Assembly (NCBI GenBank): GCA_002869855.2
Contig: NEWQ02000006.1
Location: 1-57,048 of the forward strand
Source: Nitrospira sp. CG24D
Lineage (GTDB): Bacteria > Nitrospirota > Nitrospiria > Nitrospirales > Nitrospiraceae
Length of the DNA: 57,048 bases
Direction of reading: 5' to 3'
Both the position numbers and the translations under genes were made by a program. Shown in pieces: positions 8,766 through 17,640 of this stretch; positions within the stretch are counted from its first letter, which is position 1; the number at the start of each line of letters is the position of its first letter. The notes below the pieces were generated by a model. That model saw only the letters and a list, made by a program, of their open reading frames with translations. It was not told the origin of the DNA and made no database searches.

Positions 8766-9128
8766 ATGCATGAGTTCTTGCTGGTGCTGGCCAGTCTGGT
8801 CGGGGTGGTGGTGATTGGCTTCATTGCGAAGGTGATCACGCCGGAGATCATGATCGAGTTCGGATTGTGGATCCTGGCCGGAGGCTTGCTGATCGGGATT
8901 CCGGCAGGGTTGTGGTATCACGTGGTCCTGTATCGCGCATTGAAACGGCGGATGACGCTGCCGTCATGGTGGTGGCGGAGGCCGGTTGAGTTGCATGACC
9001 GGCTCACGCCGATTGAGTTCGAGCCGGTTCGTCCCTGGTTCGTGGCGGGCGCTGTCGGATTCGTCCTCTGCTGTGTAGGCGGCATCGCCGCGATTGCAGG
9101 GTTGTCGATCGGGCAGTTCTCTCCGTAA
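8766..9128 (+). CDS. Hypothetical membrane protein, three helices
   Basis: A 120-aa protein with hydrophobic segments at about 4-25, 33-55 and 88-112. A polar loop between the last two holds SWWWRRPVELHDRLTPIEFE. No family recognised. No Shine-Dalgarno is visible. A TACAAT hexamer at 8753-8758 ends only seven bases before the ATG, so transcription could begin at or next to the start codon (leaderless), although no good -35 is seen. Confidence 0.55.
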   Translation: MHEFLLVLASLVGVVVIGFIAKVITPEIMIEFGLWILAGGLLIGIPAGLWYHVVLYRALKRRMTLPSWWWRRPVELHDRLTPIEFEPVRPWFVAGAVGFVLCCVGGIAAIAGLSIGQFSP

Positions 9129-9160
9129 CGGGAATCACGTGAGGTTGTGAGTCGCATCAG

Positions 9161-9988
9161 ATGGAGAAACAGGCTCCTCCCCGAATCTACTGCATTCCTG
9201 CGACTGAGGCGCCGGTGGTTGCGGTGTTTCGTCGGGGCCCATCGAACTGGGCGCATGTGGGACGCTGGGATCTGGCTGCGGGGCGCTATGAGCCTGGAGC
9301 CTGGCTCGGCGGGCGTCTCTTTCCGCGGCGATCGGACCTCTCTCCTGACGGACAGTACCTCTGCTACTTCGCCCACAAACCCAGTGCCACGTGGGAACAT
9401 GGCGAAGCCTACGTTGCGATCTCAAAGCTTCCCTGGCTCACGGCGCTTCATTCCTTTCCGACCTGCGGCACCTGGACGCGCGGGTACTCTTTCACTGAAG
9501 ACGGCGAGACCGACCACTCGCAGGGTGCTGCGCTGCCGATTCCGTACGGGTTGCGTTCCATCCCGGCGATCCAATTTGCCAATGAACGGCGCCGTGGATG
9601 GACGGAAGCGCCGGATTCTCCTGAGCGCCATCCCACAGATGCCTGGGACCAGCATCGCAATGCCCGTATGCGGAAGCCGCAGCCCAACGGCACGCGTGTC
9701 TTGTGTGTGGAAAGTCTCGGATGGGCGGGAGGGGAATTCGGTGTTGATCAGGCGGTGGATGGTTTGCGCGTCCGCTATTCGCTCGAAGCCAACGGCGAAC
9801 TTGAATTGCTAGACGATCTGCAATGGGCGGACTGGAACCGCGAGGGGCATTTACTCGTCGCGACGCGAGCCGGTCAGCTACAAGTGCGATGTCTTGACGG
9901 CGGCCGCTCCGACATCATGTCTGAAGTGGATCTCTCTGGTCTCGAACCTGATCCCATCCCGGCGCCTCTCTGGGCGCAACGCTGGTAA
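9161..9988 (+). CDS. Hypothetical protein, possible beta-propeller
   Basis: A 275-aa soluble protein without signal peptide. It repeats strand-turn patterns of the kind RRSDLSPDGQYLCYFAHK and LDDLQWADWNREGHLLVATRAG, where an aspartate or W-D pair precedes a short strand, as in TolB or WD-like propellers. The region 150-190 is rich in Arg and Pro. No enzyme motif found. It ends convergently with the pyruvate kinase gene, about 90 bases away. Confidence 0.6.
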   Translation: MEKQAPPRIYCIPATEAPVVAVFRRGPSNWAHVGRWDLAAGRYEPGAWLGGRLFPRRSDLSPDGQYLCYFAHKPSATWEHGEAYVAISKLPWLTALHSFPTCGTWTRGYSFTEDGETDHSQGAALPIPYGLRSIPAIQFANERRRGWTEAPDSPERHPTDAWDQHRNARMRKPQPNGTRVLCVESLGWAGGEFGVDQAVDGLRVRYSLEANGELELLDDLQWADWNREGHLLVATRAGQLQVRCLDGGRSDIMSEVDLSGLEPDPIPAPLWAQRW

Positions 9989-10081
9989 CGTTGTTTCGGT
10001 ACGCTCAAAGAGACGGGTTTGAAACGTATGAAGGCAGGCTGCTTCGACTCATGGCAGTCTTCCGCTAGTGCGGCACGCCAC

Positions 10082-11539
10082 TTATCCTATGACGTGCAGC
10101 TTGATCAGATTCGTTCCCCCCGGTTGCCCGATGCGAGTTCCGGATAGGATCACAATCCGTTCTCCAGTCTTAGCCAGTCCCTCCGCTTTCAGCCGTCGCT
10201 CGGCTTCGTCCACACGGGCGTCAGTCTGTTCGATCTGCGGCATGGTGTAGGGGCGCACGCCCCAATAGAGGGCCATCCGTTTCCTGACCGGCTCAAACGG
10301 AGTGAAGGCGATGATCGGTGCGGCCGGTCGCTGTTTCGAGATGAGATGCGCCGTCGTTCCCTGCTCGCTGAAGGCGACGATGACGCCGGCGGCGATCGCC
10401 TTGGCGGCCGATGCCGCTGCCGTACAGATCGCTTCAGGGAAGGCCATGTCCCCCCAATCGGTGTGACGCTTGGGTCTCACGCCAGGCTCGGGACCTTCCT
10501 CTGCCGCGCGAATGATTCGATCCATGACCTGGACGGTTTCAATCGGATGTGCGCCGATGGCCGTTTCAGCCGACAGCATCACCGCGTCGGTGCCATCGAA
10601 CACGGCATTGGCGACATCTGAGGCTTCCGCTCTGGTCGGACGCAGGGCCTGTGTCATCGACTCCAGCATTTGCGTGGCTGTGATGACGAGGCGGCCGCGG
10701 CGGTTGGCTTCCATGATAATACGTTTCTGCAACAGCGGCACGGCTTCAGGACTCAGCTCAACGCCCAGATCGCCCCGCGCAATCATGACCCCGTCCGCCT
10801 GTTCCAAGATCGCGTCCAAGGCCGTTACGGCTTCGGCCCGTTCGATCTTGGCAATGATCGGCACCGTTCCGCCGCATTCGGTGACCAATGCCCGCGCGGC
10901 CAGGATGTCTTCCGGTCCTCTGACGAAGGAGAGCGCCAGGTAATCCACGCCGTGAGCGATGCCGAATCGGATGTCTTCCCGGTCTTTGTCGGTGAGGGTG
11001 GGTGCGCTGACGAGGGTGCCCGGTAAATTGATGCCCTTGTGCGAGGTGATCATCCCGCCGGTGGTGACGGTGCATTCGACGGCCCCGCCGGAGATGCGAT
11101 CGACCATGAGTTCAATCAGCCCGTCGTTGATCAAGACTCGCGCGCCGGGTTTGAGGTCGCGGGCAAGATAAGGGTAGGTGACCGGGATTTCGGGGATGGT
11201 GGAGTGCACCCTGGCGACAGACCGGGCGCCGAGCTGACCGCCGGACCGTGCCAGCATCGTCTGCAGCCGCACCGATTGGCCCGCTCTCAGTTCGAGCCCC
11301 TCATCGGGTAACTCACCCACGCGAATCCTGGGTCCTTGGAGGTCCTGGATAATCGCGACTGCTGCCTGGCGGCGTTCTGCCGCCTGACGGATCGCCGTGA
11401 TCGCGGCCGCGTGTGTCTCATAGTCCCCATGGGAGAAGTTCAGTCTGGCGGCATCCATGCCATATTCAATGAGCCGGTCCAACATCGTCAGCGAACTGCT
11501 GGCGGGCCCGATCGTACAGACTATCTTTGCCTTTCGCAT
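10082..11539 (-). CDS. pyk: Pyruvate kinase
   Basis: A 485-aa protein that converts PEP and ADP to pyruvate and ATP in the cytoplasm. The start is an ATG with GAGGAGT upstream; a longer frame exists but lacks a ribosome site. Domain A opens with MRKAKIVCTIGPASSS, and catalytic landmarks are IIAKIERAEAV (active-site Lys), MIARGDLGVELSPE (Mg2+ ligands) and TATQMLESM. The C-terminal allosteric domain is present. Length is normal. It is divergently placed, 119 bases from the phosphatase-PFK fusion gene, so both may respond to a shared control region at the two committed steps of glycolysis. Confidence 0.95.
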   Translation of the reverse strand: MRKAKIVCTIGPASSSLTMLDRLIEYGMDAARLNFSHGDYETHAAAITAIRQAAERRQAAVAIIQDLQGPRIRVGELPDEGLELRAGQSVRLQTMLARSGGQLGARSVARVHSTIPEIPVTYPYLARDLKPGARVLINDGLIELMVDRISGGAVECTVTTGGMITSHKGINLPGTLVSAPTLTDKDREDIRFGIAHGVDYLALSFVRGPEDILAARALVTECGGTVPIIAKIERAEAVTALDAILEQADGVMIARGDLGVELSPEAVPLLQKRIIMEANRRGRLVITATQMLESMTQALRPTRAEASDVANAVFDGTDAVMLSAETAIGAHPIETVQVMDRIIRAAEEGPEPGVRPKRHTDWGDMAFPEAICTAAASAAKAIAAGVIVAFSEQGTTAHLISKQRPAAPIIAFTPFEPVRKRMALYWGVRPYTMPQIEQTDARVDEAERRLKAEGLAKTGERIVILSGTRIGQPGGTNLIKLHVIG

Positions 11540-11556
11540 GTGACACTCCTCAGCCC

Positions 11557-11585
11557 TTGACAAGAAACGGCGGACACCCAATGAT
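11557..11585 (+). promoter_or_regulatory. Candidate promoter for the phosphatase-PFK fusion gene
   Basis: TTGACA at 11557-11562, a 17-base spacer, then AATGAT (4 of 6). It would give a leader of about 67 bases. Further on, 11613-11626 holds a 5-bp inverted repeat (CCACC, spacer AACC, GGTGG) that could be an operator. Confidence 0.4.
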
Positions 11586-11658
11586 GCACTCGTTCACGCC
11601 CGGTGATGTGCGCCACCAACCGGTGGTCGGGCCAACTACCCGGAGGTGAAGGAGGGGC

Positions 11659-13986
11659 ATGCAGAGTACCACAGATTCGCTCGATTTCGTGACGATTGAA
11701 GGCCTGCTGGCTTACGGAGAGCAGTTCGCGCGACAGCCGGCGATCGACGGCGTGTCGGCGCCGACCGCTCCGGCTCCGTCGACCGACCGTGCCGCGCGAG
11801 CGCGCCGGGCGATGGCGCAGATCAAGGCCTTTGTCGACCGCGCGCACGCCGGATTTCCCGACGCCGAAGCCTATCGATCGGCCAGGCAAGCCGTGATTGA
11901 TGACGCCTGTGCCGGTGACCCGCTGGTGTTTTTTGCCGCCTGGAACCGGCTGCTCGCCGAGGGCGCGCTCCAGCCCTTGATGCGGGCGCCGATCGGATCG
12001 GTGTTGAAACCGACTCAGCGGCGTCCGGTGGCGATCGTCCCGCGCGCGCAGCTCACGCCACAGCTGGCGGACGGGCGTATCGTGCTCGATTTGGGCGATG
12101 AACGATTCTGGCTCCTGCCTCGCGAATTGTCCGGTCGCACCGTGCTCTTTACGATGCGTCATGGCATTTCTCGTGTGGAGAGTAAAACGCATCGGGTCGG
12201 TCGCCGGTTGGCGAATCAGCTGGATTCGGATCGGGGCGTGCCGCGCGCCGATGCCGTGGGGACGGCACTGGCCCGGATGGTCGGCGTAGTCGGTCAGCAG
12301 CTGGATTTTCTCCATTTGTCCAATTACCTGGATCCGAGCAGGTTTCTCCACTTCATCAGCCGGAGTCCTAATACGCGGCAACTCTTTGAACGCGTGGGCG
12401 CCGCGCTGGTGCGTGATCCGCTCCCGCCAACGGACGCGGTATATACGCCTGCATTGGAGTCGTCGGATTTCGGGTGGATCACGGGCGTCGAAAAAACGGT
12501 GGAGGTCCAGGAGCTTGCCAAGGCCTTTGGCGTCGATGTGTCTGCCGCGAAACGTCTGATCAAAGATCCCCTGTATTGTTATCCAGGCGGGAATTCGTTT
12601 TTTGATCTCTACGTCGATGTGATCGATGGACTGCATCAATTGGGGGAGGCGCATATAGGCCAGGTGGCCTGCCTGTACACGCACAGTTCGACGTTGCGGG
12701 CCCTCATGATTTATCTGGATGCGCGCCCGTTTCATGAAGCCTTCACCGAATTCAGCGACTACAAAGAGAGTCAGGACAATGTCGTGCTGCTGACATTTGA
12801 GAAAGGGCACTTGTCGGGCTACTCCACGGCGGTCGGACTATCGGAGCGGGAACGGGTCTCGCGGGATTCATGGATGGCGGTCGAGCGGGTGCGAAAAGAC
12901 CGGGTGACGTTGAAACCTCGACAGATCAAACGGATCGTGGCGCTGGTTTCGGGGGGAGACTTCGCCGGCGCCGGCGCCGCATTGAAAGAGTTGCGCGTGC
13001 AGGGGCATCGATTTGGCCTGGATGTCCACTTCGTCCGGCACGGGTTCCTCGGGCTCGCAAACAATTGGATCGAACCGGTGACGGAAGAGGATACGCGCGG
13101 CATGAGCAGCCATGCGAGCAGCCCCATCGGCAGCAGCCGTTTCGAGGATTTTAAGGAGGAACAGGTCCAGCGGGCGGCGGTCGGGCATCTGGCGCCATTT
13201 CTGGAAGACGCCGCGTTGGTGGTCCTGGGAGGCGACGGAAGTTTTCGCGGAGCGCGGGCGATTTACGAAGGGTTTGGTGTGCAGGTGGTGGGCATACCCG
13301 GGACCATCGACAACAATCTCGAGGGCACCATCTCGCTCGGCTACCATTCAGCCATGGCCCTGGCGGATAAATCGATTGAATCGCTCAAGGCGACGAGTGC
13401 CGCCATGGGAAGCGTCTTTTTTGTCGAAGTGATGGGCGCAGGATCGGGGCACCTGGCGCTCGCCTGTGCCTATCAAGCGAGGGCTGAGGGCTTATTGGTC
13501 AACGAACATCCCGACCCCGATGCCTATATCGATGAGGTGATTCTCGGCACGCTGAAGCACACATTGGGGGTACCGAATAAGAGCCACTTGTTCGTCGTGG
13601 CCGAACGAACCCCGCATCGCCATCATCGGGAGGGAGGGGTGCATGGTTTGGTCGACTACGTGGCCGGTGCGATTGGAGGATGGCCCCAGCGTCACGCGCG
13701 GCCCGGTCAGTATCCGTTGACGCTCGCGACCAAAGCCACCATTCTCGGTCACACGTTGCGGGGCGCTCCTCCGACCCCGGAGGACAAAGCCATCGCCCAG
13801 CATTTGGCCTATGAGACGGTCCATCGTTTAGTGGAACGTCCGGAGGATGTCGTAGGTTGTATGCTGGCGTATCGCGAGCGCGGGGCGATCGAAGCGATTC
13901 CGCTCCATGCCGTGGCGCCCAAACAATTCGACTGGGATCTCTTTGCCAGGATGCATGGCACGGAGTTGCGCAACGGGCCGCCGTGA
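11659..13986 (+). CDS. Histidine phosphatase-phosphofructokinase fusion protein
   Basis: A 775-aa protein with a strong ribosome site (GGAGGTGAAGGAGG). Residues about 130-400 form a histidine-phosphatase domain: TMRHGISRVESK (R167, H168, G169) and LYTHSSTLRALMIYLDARPF (H342), closest in pattern to fructose-2,6-bisphosphatase or phosphoglycerate mutase. Residues about 420-770 are a PfkA-type domain: ALVSGGDFAGAGAAL, LGGDGSFRGA (524-), GIPGTIDNNLEGT, FVEVMGAGSGHL and ATILGHTLRGA. GGDG and PGT point to ATP rather than PPi as donor. Several residues that bind sugar phosphate in E. coli PfkA differ (see findings). It may phosphorylate fructose 6-phosphate or another sugar phosphate, with the phosphatase half opposing it. 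The architecture is unusual. Confidence 0.75.
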   Translation: MQSTTDSLDFVTIEGLLAYGEQFARQPAIDGVSAPTAPAPSTDRAARARRAMAQIKAFVDRAHAGFPDAEAYRSARQAVIDDACAGDPLVFFAAWNRLLAEGALQPLMRAPIGSVLKPTQRRPVAIVPRAQLTPQLADGRIVLDLGDERFWLLPRELSGRTVLFTMRHGISRVESKTHRVGRRLANQLDSDRGVPRADAVGTALARMVGVVGQQLDFLHLSNYLDPSRFLHFISRSPNTRQLFERVGAALVRDPLPPTDAVYTPALESSDFGWITGVEKTVEVQELAKAFGVDVSAAKRLIKDPLYCYPGGNSFFDLYVDVIDGLHQLGEAHIGQVACLYTHSSTLRALMIYLDARPFHEAFTEFSDYKESQDNVVLLTFEKGHLSGYSTAVGLSERERVSRDSWMAVERVRKDRVTLKPRQIKRIVALVSGGDFAGAGAALKELRVQGHRFGLDVHFVRHGFLGLANNWIEPVTEEDTRGMSSHASSPIGSSRFEDFKEEQVQRAAVGHLAPFLEDAALVVLGGDGSFRGARAIYEGFGVQVVGIPGTIDNNLEGTISLGYHSAMALADKSIESLKATSAAMGSVFFVEVMGAGSGHLALACAYQARAEGLLVNEHPDPDAYIDEVILGTLKHTLGVPNKSHLFVVAERTPHRHHREGGVHGLVDYVAGAIGGWPQRHARPGQYPLTLATKATILGHTLRGAPPTPEDKAIAQHLAYETVHRLVERPEDVVGCMLAYRERGAIEAIPLHAVAPKQFDWDLFARMHGTELRNGPP

Positions 13987-14058
13987 CGGACTCGTACGAC
14001 CATATTGGAGTTTGTGAATCTGTACTGTGACAGGCACGGCGCAAAGGACGATCCGCCG

Positions 14059-14397
14059 ATGTTGGAACTAAAAACCGTTGCGTTGTTTGTCGCCACGGCG
14101 ATCGCTGAGATCGTCGGGTGCTATCTTCCCTACTTATGGCTGAAGAAAGCCGCGCCGATCTGGGTACTGGCTCCGGCTGCGGCTAGTCTGATTGCATTTG
14201 TCTGGTTGTTGACGCTGCATCCGCTCGCCGCCGGGCGTGTCTATGCGGCGTACGGCGGGGTGTATGTGTCGGTCGCGATTCTCTGGCTCTGGCTCGTTGA
14301 CGCGGTGCGGCCTTCTCCATGGGATTGGCTCGGCGTTGCGGTCTGTCTTTGTGGTATGGCGATCATCATGTTTTCCCCACGCCAGGTCTCTCCGTAG
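14059..14397 (+). CDS. YnfA/UPF0060 family membrane protein
   Basis: A 112-aa protein with four hydrophobic helices. The chosen ATG gives [20 protein letters not shown], matching the start of UPF0060 proteins; an upstream in-frame start would add a charged stretch not seen in the family. Later motifs are [29 protein letters not shown] and [14 protein letters not shown]. Length equals the family norm (about 108). Members have been proposed to act as small multidrug-resistance-type exporters, but the role is unsettled. It ends convergently with nnrS with only seven bases between. Confidence 0.85.
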   Translation: MLELKTVALFVATAIAEIVGCYLPYLWLKKAAPIWVLAPAAASLIAFVWLLTLHPLAAGRVYAAYGGVYVSVAILWLWLVDAVRPSPWDWLGVAVCLCGMAIIMFSPRQVSP

Positions 14398-14404
14398 AGA
14401 GGCA

Positions 14405-15580
14405 TCACTCGTCGAGGCTGGGGCGAGTGAGAGAGGGGCCGTAGGTCACGGCAAAGAGAAGATAGGCGCCGCTCCAGGCTGCCGCTGCTGTACTGAGCAT
14501 GAGCTGTGTCGGGAGACCGATCGTCGGCCCGAAGACTCGCAGCAGAGCACCCAGGTTGACCAGGATGTAGATCATGATGGTCAGACGGTCTGCCTGTTTC
14601 GAGCGTCCGGTGTGCCCTAGGCTGGCGCGGGTCATCACCGCCATGGTCATCGCGCCTACTGCGCCGGTCGTGAGGGCGTGCACCGCATCTGCCGGCTTCA
14701 GGGCGAATCCGAGCGTCGCCCCGCCGATGATGAGCAGCGAGAACGCGAGCCATCCATACCCCACATGCAGGATCAACACGATCGGCTCGCGCCATGTGAG
14801 CCACCCGCGCCAGCGCGCGAGACGGACGATGTTGGCCAGCCCGGCGATGATTAAGACCCATCCTGTTGTGCTGGCTTGCGGCTGAACCACCCAGGAAAGC
14901 GCGGCCACGACTGTGAGGACAATGGTCAATCCATCGTATCGGGAAAAGGATGGAAGCTGGTCGGGAAGGCCTCGTTCGGCCAGGTAATCGCTGGTGAAGC
15001 TGGGCGTCACACGCCCCCCGATGAGTGTCAGCAACAGCATCATCAGCGCGACGGCCATCCGTTCTGGAAGATCCGTCTCTGATCCACTCAGCGCCAGTAG
15101 ATGAAACAGGATATTGGCGGTTGCATAGATACTGATGACGATGCCGATCGGTGCGCGATCCCACGCCTTTCCCGCCACGATCTCTCGCCAGACAATGGCG
15201 GCCAGCACGGCCAGATATCCCCCATCAATGAGAGCCGAAACCAGCGGCGCCGGCCACGGCATGGCGATCGTCAGGCGTCCGGCCAGCCAGAGCGTCACTA
15301 AGGCCAGCAGCGGCGTGCCTCTGAGCGGAGGCCGGTCGGTCCAGTTCGGCATGGCCGTCAGCAGAAATCCTGTGATCACCGCGGGCAGAAAGCCGAAGAG
15401 CATCTCGTGCACGTGCCAATCGCGCGGAGTATAGCGGAAGGGTGAATCCGTCCATCCTGTCAGAATCAGCGCCCAGATCGGGATCGCCACGCCGGCAAAG
15501 AGCGCCGCGCTGAGAAAGAATGGACGGAATCCATAAGACAGTAATGCAGGGCCCTGATAGCTGGGTTGTTCTGTCGGCAT
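14405..15580 (-). CDS. nnrS: NnrS family membrane protein
   Basis: A 391-aa multi-pass protein, about 12 helices. It carries the NnrS signatures SYGFRPFFLSAALFA near the start and RDWHVHEMLFGFLPAVITGFLLT around residue 55, where conserved histidines are thought to bind heme and copper, and later TTGAVGAMTMAVMTRASLGHTGR. NnrS is associated with nitric oxide metabolism and stress in denitrifiers and nitrifiers; its exact role is not fixed. It lies 40 bases downstream of the anti-sigma-like gene and could be co-transcribed with it. Confidence 0.9.
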   Translation of the reverse strand: MPTEQPSYQGPALLSYGFRPFFLSAALFAGVAIPIWALILTGWTDSPFRYTPRDWHVHEMLFGFLPAVITGFLLTAMPNWTDRPPLRGTPLLALVTLWLAGRLTIAMPWPAPLVSALIDGGYLAVLAAIVWREIVAGKAWDRAPIGIVISIYATANILFHLLALSGSETDLPERMAVALMMLLLTLIGGRVTPSFTSDYLAERGLPDQLPSFSRYDGLTIVLTVVAALSWVVQPQASTTGWVLIIAGLANIVRLARWRGWLTWREPIVLILHVGYGWLAFSLLIIGGATLGFALKPADAVHALTTGAVGAMTMAVMTRASLGHTGRSKQADRLTIMIYILVNLGALLRVFGPTIGLPTQLMLSTAAAAWSGAYLLFAVTYGPSLTRPSLDE

Positions 15581-15620
15581 ATGAAAAGTATGGGCTCTCC
15601 GCTTGTGTCGTGAATGAGGA

Positions 15621-17042
15621 TTATTGCTGTTGGGCCAGCAGAATGTCGACAGCGATCTGCGCGGTGGGGGAGGGATCCTGGCTGACTACGTAGGTGGCCT
15701 GTTCTTGCGAGCCTGTCGGACTTGGGGAAGTTCCCGACTCCTGGAGTAGGTTTGGCGAACGTCGGTTGAGCAGTGCGGCTTCTTGTCGTGAGATGGGTCC
15801 GAACGGGACGTGAGCCAGCCGGACGATCACGGTTCCGCTCTCAGCCGGCAGGACCAGGCGCTGCCGTTGCCCGGCCTGAATCTTCTGGGAAATGTGGCCG
15901 CTGTCTTTCTGCGGCAGCAGCAATTGGGTGTTAGCTGATCCCACATTTCGCCATACCTGAATGTAGCCATCTTGATTGGTTTCAATGGTCAACTGCACGG
16001 GCGTTGAACTCGTCGATGCCGCGGCTGCGTCGACTTCCTGTGCTTGCCCGTCGGGAGTCTGGATCACAAAACTATAGCGAAGTCCGAGGGGCTTATCAGG
16101 TTCTATTGAGCCGGCAGCTTTGCTGAGCTGGGAGAGCCCTTCGAGTTTGCGCTTCAACGGACTAGTCTGCGGCTCTGCTTCGGCCAGGGGCTTTATGGCG
16201 CGTTCCGGGGTCTGGGCCATTCTCCCGGTCTCGGGGCCATAGAACAATCCACGTGCGCTAATGGCCGAGAGGCTGGTTTCTGGCAAGGATGTTCCGGCCG
16301 TTGTCTGTGCAGGCTTCGCCTCAGGCACGGCCGTTGCCGGTGGTGAACCGGCGGCGCGCGGACGTTCGGCTCTTGCAGCGACATCCTCTGATGTCTTTCC
16401 CATCGAGGCGGTCGGCGCCGCTACTTGCTTCCGATCTGCTTCTGGTTGTGTGTTCTTCCGCGCATAGTCGCGAATGGTATCAGCTGGAACGCTTGCCTGC
16501 GGTTGTGCGGTAGCTGTTCGTTCGCGGGTGACACCGGTATCAGCCAGTGAGTCCTTCTTGGCGGCGGTAGCTGAGAGGCTCTGATTCTCCTGGGTCTTTG
16601 CCTTTGACTCAGCCGGCTTGGGCGCCGACGGCTGGGTCGCTGCGGGCGCAGGAACGGATGGGACAGTAGGTGGTGTTGCTTCGGTCGCGACCAACTGTGC
16701 CTTCTGCTTCAGGCTGTCCTGATAGATCTTGGTGCCGAGGACGACCGCGAAGACGGCGGTAGCGAATCCGCCGGCCAGGGCGAGATTGGCGGGTCGCCGG
16801 AACCAGTCCAGCCATGAGGCCGACCTGCCGGCAGGAGCCGGAGTTGTACTGTTCAAGGATTGGAGCAAACGGCGTCGCACAGCCGGGTCGGTCAACAGTT
16901 CTTTCAGTGCCTGCTCGTCGGCCAGGGCATTGAAGAGTTGCTGATCCTGCATGGCGGCGGTAAAGAGCTGTCGGCGTTCCTCCGGCGTCAGCGTATCCGC
17001 CGCGAAACCGCCGAGGAGTTTTTCGAGATCGTGTTCTGCCAT
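15621..17042 (-). CDS. Membrane anti-sigma-like protein with DUF4384-like C-terminal domain
   Basis: A 473-aa protein directly following an ECF sigma gene. Residues 1-65 are a helical cytoplasmic module (LEKLLGGFAADTLTPEERR, FNALADEQALKELL) where an anti-sigma domain would be; no HCC zinc motif is present. One membrane helix follows at about 90-107 (ALAGGFATAVFAVVLG). A long Ala/Pro/Thr-rich linker, likely disordered, leads to a beta-rich domain at about 340-440 (TIETNQDGYIQVWRN, LLLPQKDSGHISQKIQAGQR) that resembles DUF4384. The layout suggests a sensor outside the membrane controlling the sigma factor inside. Confidence 0.65.
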   Translation of the reverse strand: MAEHDLEKLLGGFAADTLTPEERRQLFTAAMQDQQLFNALADEQALKELLTDPAVRRRLLQSLNSTTPAPAGRSASWLDWFRRPANLALAGGFATAVFAVVLGTKIYQDSLKQKAQLVATEATPPTVPSVPAPAATQPSAPKPAESKAKTQENQSLSATAAKKDSLADTGVTRERTATAQPQASVPADTIRDYARKNTQPEADRKQVAAPTASMGKTSEDVAARAERPRAAGSPPATAVPEAKPAQTTAGTSLPETSLSAISARGLFYGPETGRMAQTPERAIKPLAEAEPQTSPLKRKLEGLSQLSKAAGSIEPDKPLGLRYSFVIQTPDGQAQEVDAAAASTSSTPVQLTIETNQDGYIQVWRNVGSANTQLLLPQKDSGHISQKIQAGQRQRLVLPAESGTVIVRLAHVPFGPISRQEAALLNRRSPNLLQESGTSPSPTGSQEQATYVVSQDPSPTAQIAVDILLAQQQ

Positions 17043-17079
17043 TGAAACCAGTCGTTCGTAAAACGTGAAGCGTATCTCG

Positions 17080-17121
17080 CTCAGGACTCAGGACTCAGGA
17101 CTCAGGACTCAGGACTCAGGA
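17080..17121. repeat. Six-copy tandem 7-mer (CTCAGGA)
   Basis: Six exact, unbroken copies of CTCAGGA fill the gap between the ECF sigma gene and the anti-sigma-like gene. The same heptamer appears in reverse complement, twice, at 47555-47561 and 47569-47575. Unit length and exactness suggest slippage. Confidence 0.95.
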
Positions 17122-17130
17122 CTTTTCCGG

Positions 17131-17628
17131 TCATTCCCAACTGCCGTCCATCGCCGCCAACAGCTGCTTTCTGCATCGAAGATCCCAGGTATAGATCGTA
17201 TTGATTGACGGTTGCCCCATGATCTTCTGAATCTCAGGAAAGGTTTTACCCTCTAGTTTCCACTTGAAGAGTTCCCGGCAGCGCTCGCCGAGTTGCATGA
17301 TCGCGGCGAGTAAACGGTTCACGCGCTGCTGTTGGTCAAGCTGAGTGGCCGGATCATCACCGGGATCGGCCAGCGGCAATTCCTCGACCGACTCCTGATT
17401 GTACTCGCCTCGCCGGAAGGCCTTGCGGTGGGCGTCGAGCATCTTGAACCGCAAGACCTGAAATGCCAAGGGGACAAGTTCGGTCAAGTCGGTGACCGCG
17501 GGATACTTCTCATGAAGGACTACCAGCGTCTCCTGGGTCAGATCTTCGGCATGGTCTCTCGATACTCGTGATGTCGCGAACGCGAGAATCCTTTCGCGAA
17601 GCGAGGCGAGTATCTGATTGCGGTCCAT
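17131..17628 (-). CDS. ECF-type RNA polymerase sigma factor
   Basis: A 165-aa protein. Region 2 is visible as DHAEDLTQETLVVLHEKYP and LAFQVLRFKMLDAHRKAFRR, binding the -10 element. Region 4 is LGERCRELFKWKLEGKTFPEIQKIMGQ with a recognition helix ending in TWDLRCRKQLL. Region 4 departs from the commoner 'S-x-xE-IA' helix-turn-helix wording. The gene sits 12 bases after an amidohydrolase gene and is followed by the anti-sigma-like gene 88 bases on, with a tandem 7-mer repeat in between. Confidence 0.85.
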   Translation of the reverse strand: MDRNQILASLRERILAFATSRVSRDHAEDLTQETLVVLHEKYPAVTDLTELVPLAFQVLRFKMLDAHRKAFRRGEYNQESVEELPLADPGDDPATQLDQQQRVNRLLAAIMQLGERCRELFKWKLEGKTFPEIQKIMGQPSINTIYTWDLRCRKQLLAAMDGSWE

Positions 17629-17640
17629 CGGTGCGCCTGG

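Noticed and set aside
11521..12810. 429-aa minus-strand ORF over the phosphatase-PFK fusion
   Set aside because: It is antisense to a gene with clear motifs, has no family signature, and reads as a shadow of GC-rich codons.
17080..17121. CRISPR-like array
   Set aside because: The unit is seven bases with no spacers and no cas genes; it is simple tandem repetition.
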